64,000 bases of DNA from Chrysomallon squamiferum (lineage: Eukaryota; Mollusca; Gastropoda; Neomphalida; Peltospiridae): assembly GCA_012295275.1 (NCBI GenBank), contig CM022677.1, positions 10,975,983 to 11,039,982 of the forward strand. The letters run 5' to 3'. This document shows, in pieces, positions 61,139 to 64,000 of this stretch. The first letter of the stretch is position 1. Each line of letters starts with the position of its first letter. The notes under the pieces are model-generated. The model was given only the letters and a program-made list of their open reading frames with translations. It was not told the origin of the DNA and made no database searches. The translations under genes and the position numbers were made by a program.

Positions 61139-61846
61139 GTATCTATCATTGCATCTGTCTATTGTCATTAAGTTATATTTTGTTAAAGTGAATATAATTT
61201 TCTATTCAGCGAAAATTAAAAATAAATATGATTTATGTGATAATGTTTTTTACTGAGTAACAGAAAACAGCTACCGAAATCTCTATGTCTGTAGCCCAGT
61301 TTGCATTCATTATTTCCACTTCTTTTTCTAAGGTTGATTAAAAATAATCCTGATAATTATAGATCTATTACATTTCTAAGTTGTCATGGAAAGCTTCTTA
61401 AATAACAGCTAAAGTTGTGTCTTAAAACAAATAATATAATACTTATATTTTGAAGAACTATACCTTATTTTAATAGTTTTTATCAAAAGAATTTCATTGT
61501 TTTACAAGCAACGAAAATTAGGAAGTATTCAACACAATACAAATGAAAGTGAGACTAATTCCTACTAACTCTCGTTAAAATGTAGGTACACGTGTGTGAT
61601 CGTGGATTTATTTATTTTTGGTAGTCTTCCAGTTTATTTCTACCCTTTTTTCGCAGAGGTTTCTACGTTTTTCTACTTTACTGCTTTCCTGAATTAAAGT
61701 AACCAAATCGAACAATTTTCTCAACATTAATATAGGCAGTCGAAATCAGTCTAGTCAGCCACACGGAACTCTTAAGTACATACCTTTTTCACTTTCCTGT
61801 TTGTTGTATTTATAACAAAAATAAATGTTAGCTTAGGTATCTGTGC

Positions 61847-61886
<40 letters not shown>

Positions 61887-63118
61887 TATTTTATAGTTGT
61901 TGTTTTTCTTTATTATTGTTTTATTTTAATTTAAAGCTACCGAATTAAAATCACAACAGAAAAACTGCTACACATCCTGATAAAGGTGAGACAAGAATCA
62001 TTTATTTTTATTATTATTTTAATTTATTTCATTTGAAATTGTCTCAAATGTCTCAAATGCCGTTAGTGTTTGGCAAAAATGGACAAGAAAAACAAAGAGG
62101 AATAAAAAGACGCCCACAAACATAAATCAGAATAGTGACATGGCTCATGCTAGGATGTCACCAAACAATTTTTGTTATGATAAAATTATTTAAAAGATGT
62201 TTGTATAGAGGTGAACTAAGTATGCTTTATTTTGTATACGACTTTGAATGAAAAAGAACCAAATAATAAACTTTAGCTTTTAAAAATACGTAGTAAGTTT
62301 TCATCAGAATATCTTAGATACTTCTGTCTTATTCAGAACGAATACGTCCAAGAAAACGAAAACGAAAAGTAAATTAAAAACGACGTTAAAATAATCTTTT
62401 AAATTTTACCTTTAAAAATAACAATTCAGAAATATGTTTTAATTTTTTTTTTTTTTTTTTTTTTTGTAAAAGAAAGTAATAGTAGATATGAAAGACGTAT
62501 AATTTTTATATATTTTAAGAAAAATGTAACTTTTAAACGTTTATCTCACAGTGACTATTGTAGTAAAGTAGAAAAAGAAGTATTTATAAGTTAATTTTTT
62601 AAATTAGTTTCTGTCTGTTTTATGACAGCATTGACTGTCTGAGCATACTGAGGTGGAGGAACATTTCCCTAGTCACCTCCTTTACTCCTTTTTATCTTTA
62701 CAGACCTAACACAATAGAAATATGCTGTAACAAAATCGCTTATCATTGTTAATCTTCATGTATTCAGTCATTTCATATCCTAACAACATTAATGTGTTTC
62801 TCTCGACTCATTATGTCATTACATTGTGTCACGTTTCTCTTGATTCACTTTAACCACTCTTTAATACAGTTTTAAACACACATGCACACACATTAATATT
62901 AATAATCAAAAGAAATGTTACCACAGTGCAATTGAAATTTCACAAATATATTAAAACATATTTACTTTCATATGTTTTTATTTAACACTTCAACACGCCA
63001 GGATTATTTGTTGTTTTAACGCACACCCAGTTTTCATATATGAGACACCTTACCCAGACTACACAGTTTAAAATGTGAGTTCTAAACTTTGGGATTTTAT
63101 TTGCTGTATTAACATAAA
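58636..63118. other. Long gene-free stretch
   Basis: AT-rich DNA without supportable genes. It contains (CA)32 at 58864-58927, (CT)n at 61065-61134, (TG)n at about 61852-61884 and a T run at 62442-62465. Related blocks with GTAAATAGCG and ATAACGTAGTG occur near 60640, 60905 and 60985 and recall the decayed family of 22.7-25.9 kb. A 22-codon frame at 62058 is not credible. Confidence 0.55.
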
Positions 63119-63405
63119 TAAAATAAAAAGAAAGAAAAGGTAGGAGAGGCGGAAATAACAACACCGTTTATTTGACAAAAGAACCATATCGATTTATAAT
63201 TAGTACGTATATTTTAATAAAGGTTATTATATTCCTTTATTTATTTTATTTGTATTGCATTTGTTTTGGTATAGTAGTTGCGGAAAAATGCGGGATGATT
63301 GCCGCTGTTTAGGGATTTACAGTTTTATTTGATATTGGAAGAATCTTACACAGAATTGCCACATGATGGCTGCCATCTTGTTCGAGAACAATAATTATAT
63401 ATACA
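63119..63405. promoter_or_regulatory. Duplicated promoter-like block with YY1-type motif, copy 2
   Basis: Matches 47629-48170 but is more compact. It carries ATGATGGCTGCCATCTTG at about 63364, a near-consensus YY1 site (GCCATCTTG), followed by GAGAACAATAATTAT. If it is a promoter reading rightward, its gene lies beyond the window; no exon is visible before 64000. Confidence 0.45.
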
Positions 63406-64000
63406 TAAAAAATAAACAATGTCAGAACTTTTGTAGATAATCAAATATAAATCTTGAAACTAGAAGCCTTCAGCTGTTATTCATTATTACAAAAATATAG
63501 ATAAATTACATAGTTTTATAGTTTGAATTTAAAGTAATAATGTAGTCTCTGAACAACATTATGACTGAGAGAACAAGCAGAAATGATCTCCTTTAGTGAA
63601 GACGAAACAAAATTTATTTTCCTAAAATCTGAATATTTCCACATTATTTGACTGATGTATAAGATACAACGTGAACTAAAACTGGATACAACTCAAATCT
63701 GTCATGTTGATTTATGTCTTCAACATAGTGAGATCTAAAAAAAAGAAAAAAGAAAAACATTTTAATATGAAATTAAGTGGAGGCATTGTAGTATTTAGGC
63801 AATATTGAAATCTGTTTTCTCTTTTTTACACTGATTCATTCAAAGACTTGCAGATTATTCAAATACAAGGAAGACATTTATCAGTTTACCTGAATCTTAT
63901 ATAAAGCTGTCTCTATGCTGCTGCAAAGGTCAACTCATTTTTGTAATCTTAATTTCCTTCCTTGAAAGGGTTTTCCTCATTTGTGTTTCTGTTTTGCTAT
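63406..64000. other. Non-coding end of window
   Basis: AT-rich, with short T/A runs. I see no gene, repeat array or splice-bounded frame that can be supported. Confidence 0.5.

Overview
The window looks like intron-rich, strongly AT-biased invertebrate nuclear DNA, most likely from a lophotrochozoan and probably a mollusc. The evidence is a RING/coiled-coil/beta-propeller TRIM-like gene of the kind expanded in molluscs, metazoan cytoskeletal and signalling homologues (CAMSAP, MCC), a tRNA-derived SINE, Tc1, hAT-like and LINE remnants, TTAGGG-type interstitial telomeric repeats, and very many (CT)n, (CA)n, (ATT)n and (TAG)n microsatellites. Two 200-base runs of N mark scaffold gaps. The species cannot be named from the sequence.

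Layout. 0.3-9 kb: fragments of an unidentified plus-strand multi-exon gene with phase-compatible exons and several one-base frame breaks, interrupted by a palindromic minisatellite (4.95-6.06 kb) and a 153-bp palindrome (6.6-6.76 kb). 12.3-12.7 kb: a minus-strand EGF-like exon beside a gap. 14.2-20.6 kb: a decayed, intron-containing copy (A) of the CAMSAP/Patronin calponin-homology region, invaded by a dead Tc1 element. 20.6-31.7 kb: no recognisable genes; degenerate telomeric satellite and three copies of a composite repeat. 32.0-33.1 kb: a decayed secreted beta-sandwich gene with a SINE just upstream. 36.7-38.6 kb: the only convincingly intact gene, a two-exon RING protein of 543 residues. 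39.3-40.06 kb: a CpG-rich tandem repeat. 41.8-44.05 kb: a minus-strand MCC pseudogene. 44.5-46.7 kb and 53.8-56.3 kb: a segmental duplication in direct orientation. Between its copies lies a CAMSAP coiled-coil exon followed by a second decayed CH copy (B), carrying a LINE ORF1 fragment. 56.2-57.2 kb: an hAT-like remnant. 57.6-64 kb: mostly non-coding, ending in a second copy of a promoter-like block also seen at 47.6-48.2 kb.

The genes do not form a pathway or operon. What unites the window is decay and local duplication. CAMSAP (microtubule minus-end binding) occurs as two partial copies, and a separate 2.2-2.5 kb block occurs twice around copy B. Both families carry copy-specific insertions, deletions and tandem expansions, which give relative dates. 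The intact RING gene shows that the frame breaks elsewhere are not simply a uniformly poor assembly. I found no bacterial-type system, CRISPR array, rRNA or functional tRNA, and nothing that I can defend as a wholly new biochemical system. The most novel items are the CAMSAP fragment cluster, the palindromic repeats and the CpG-rich satellite.
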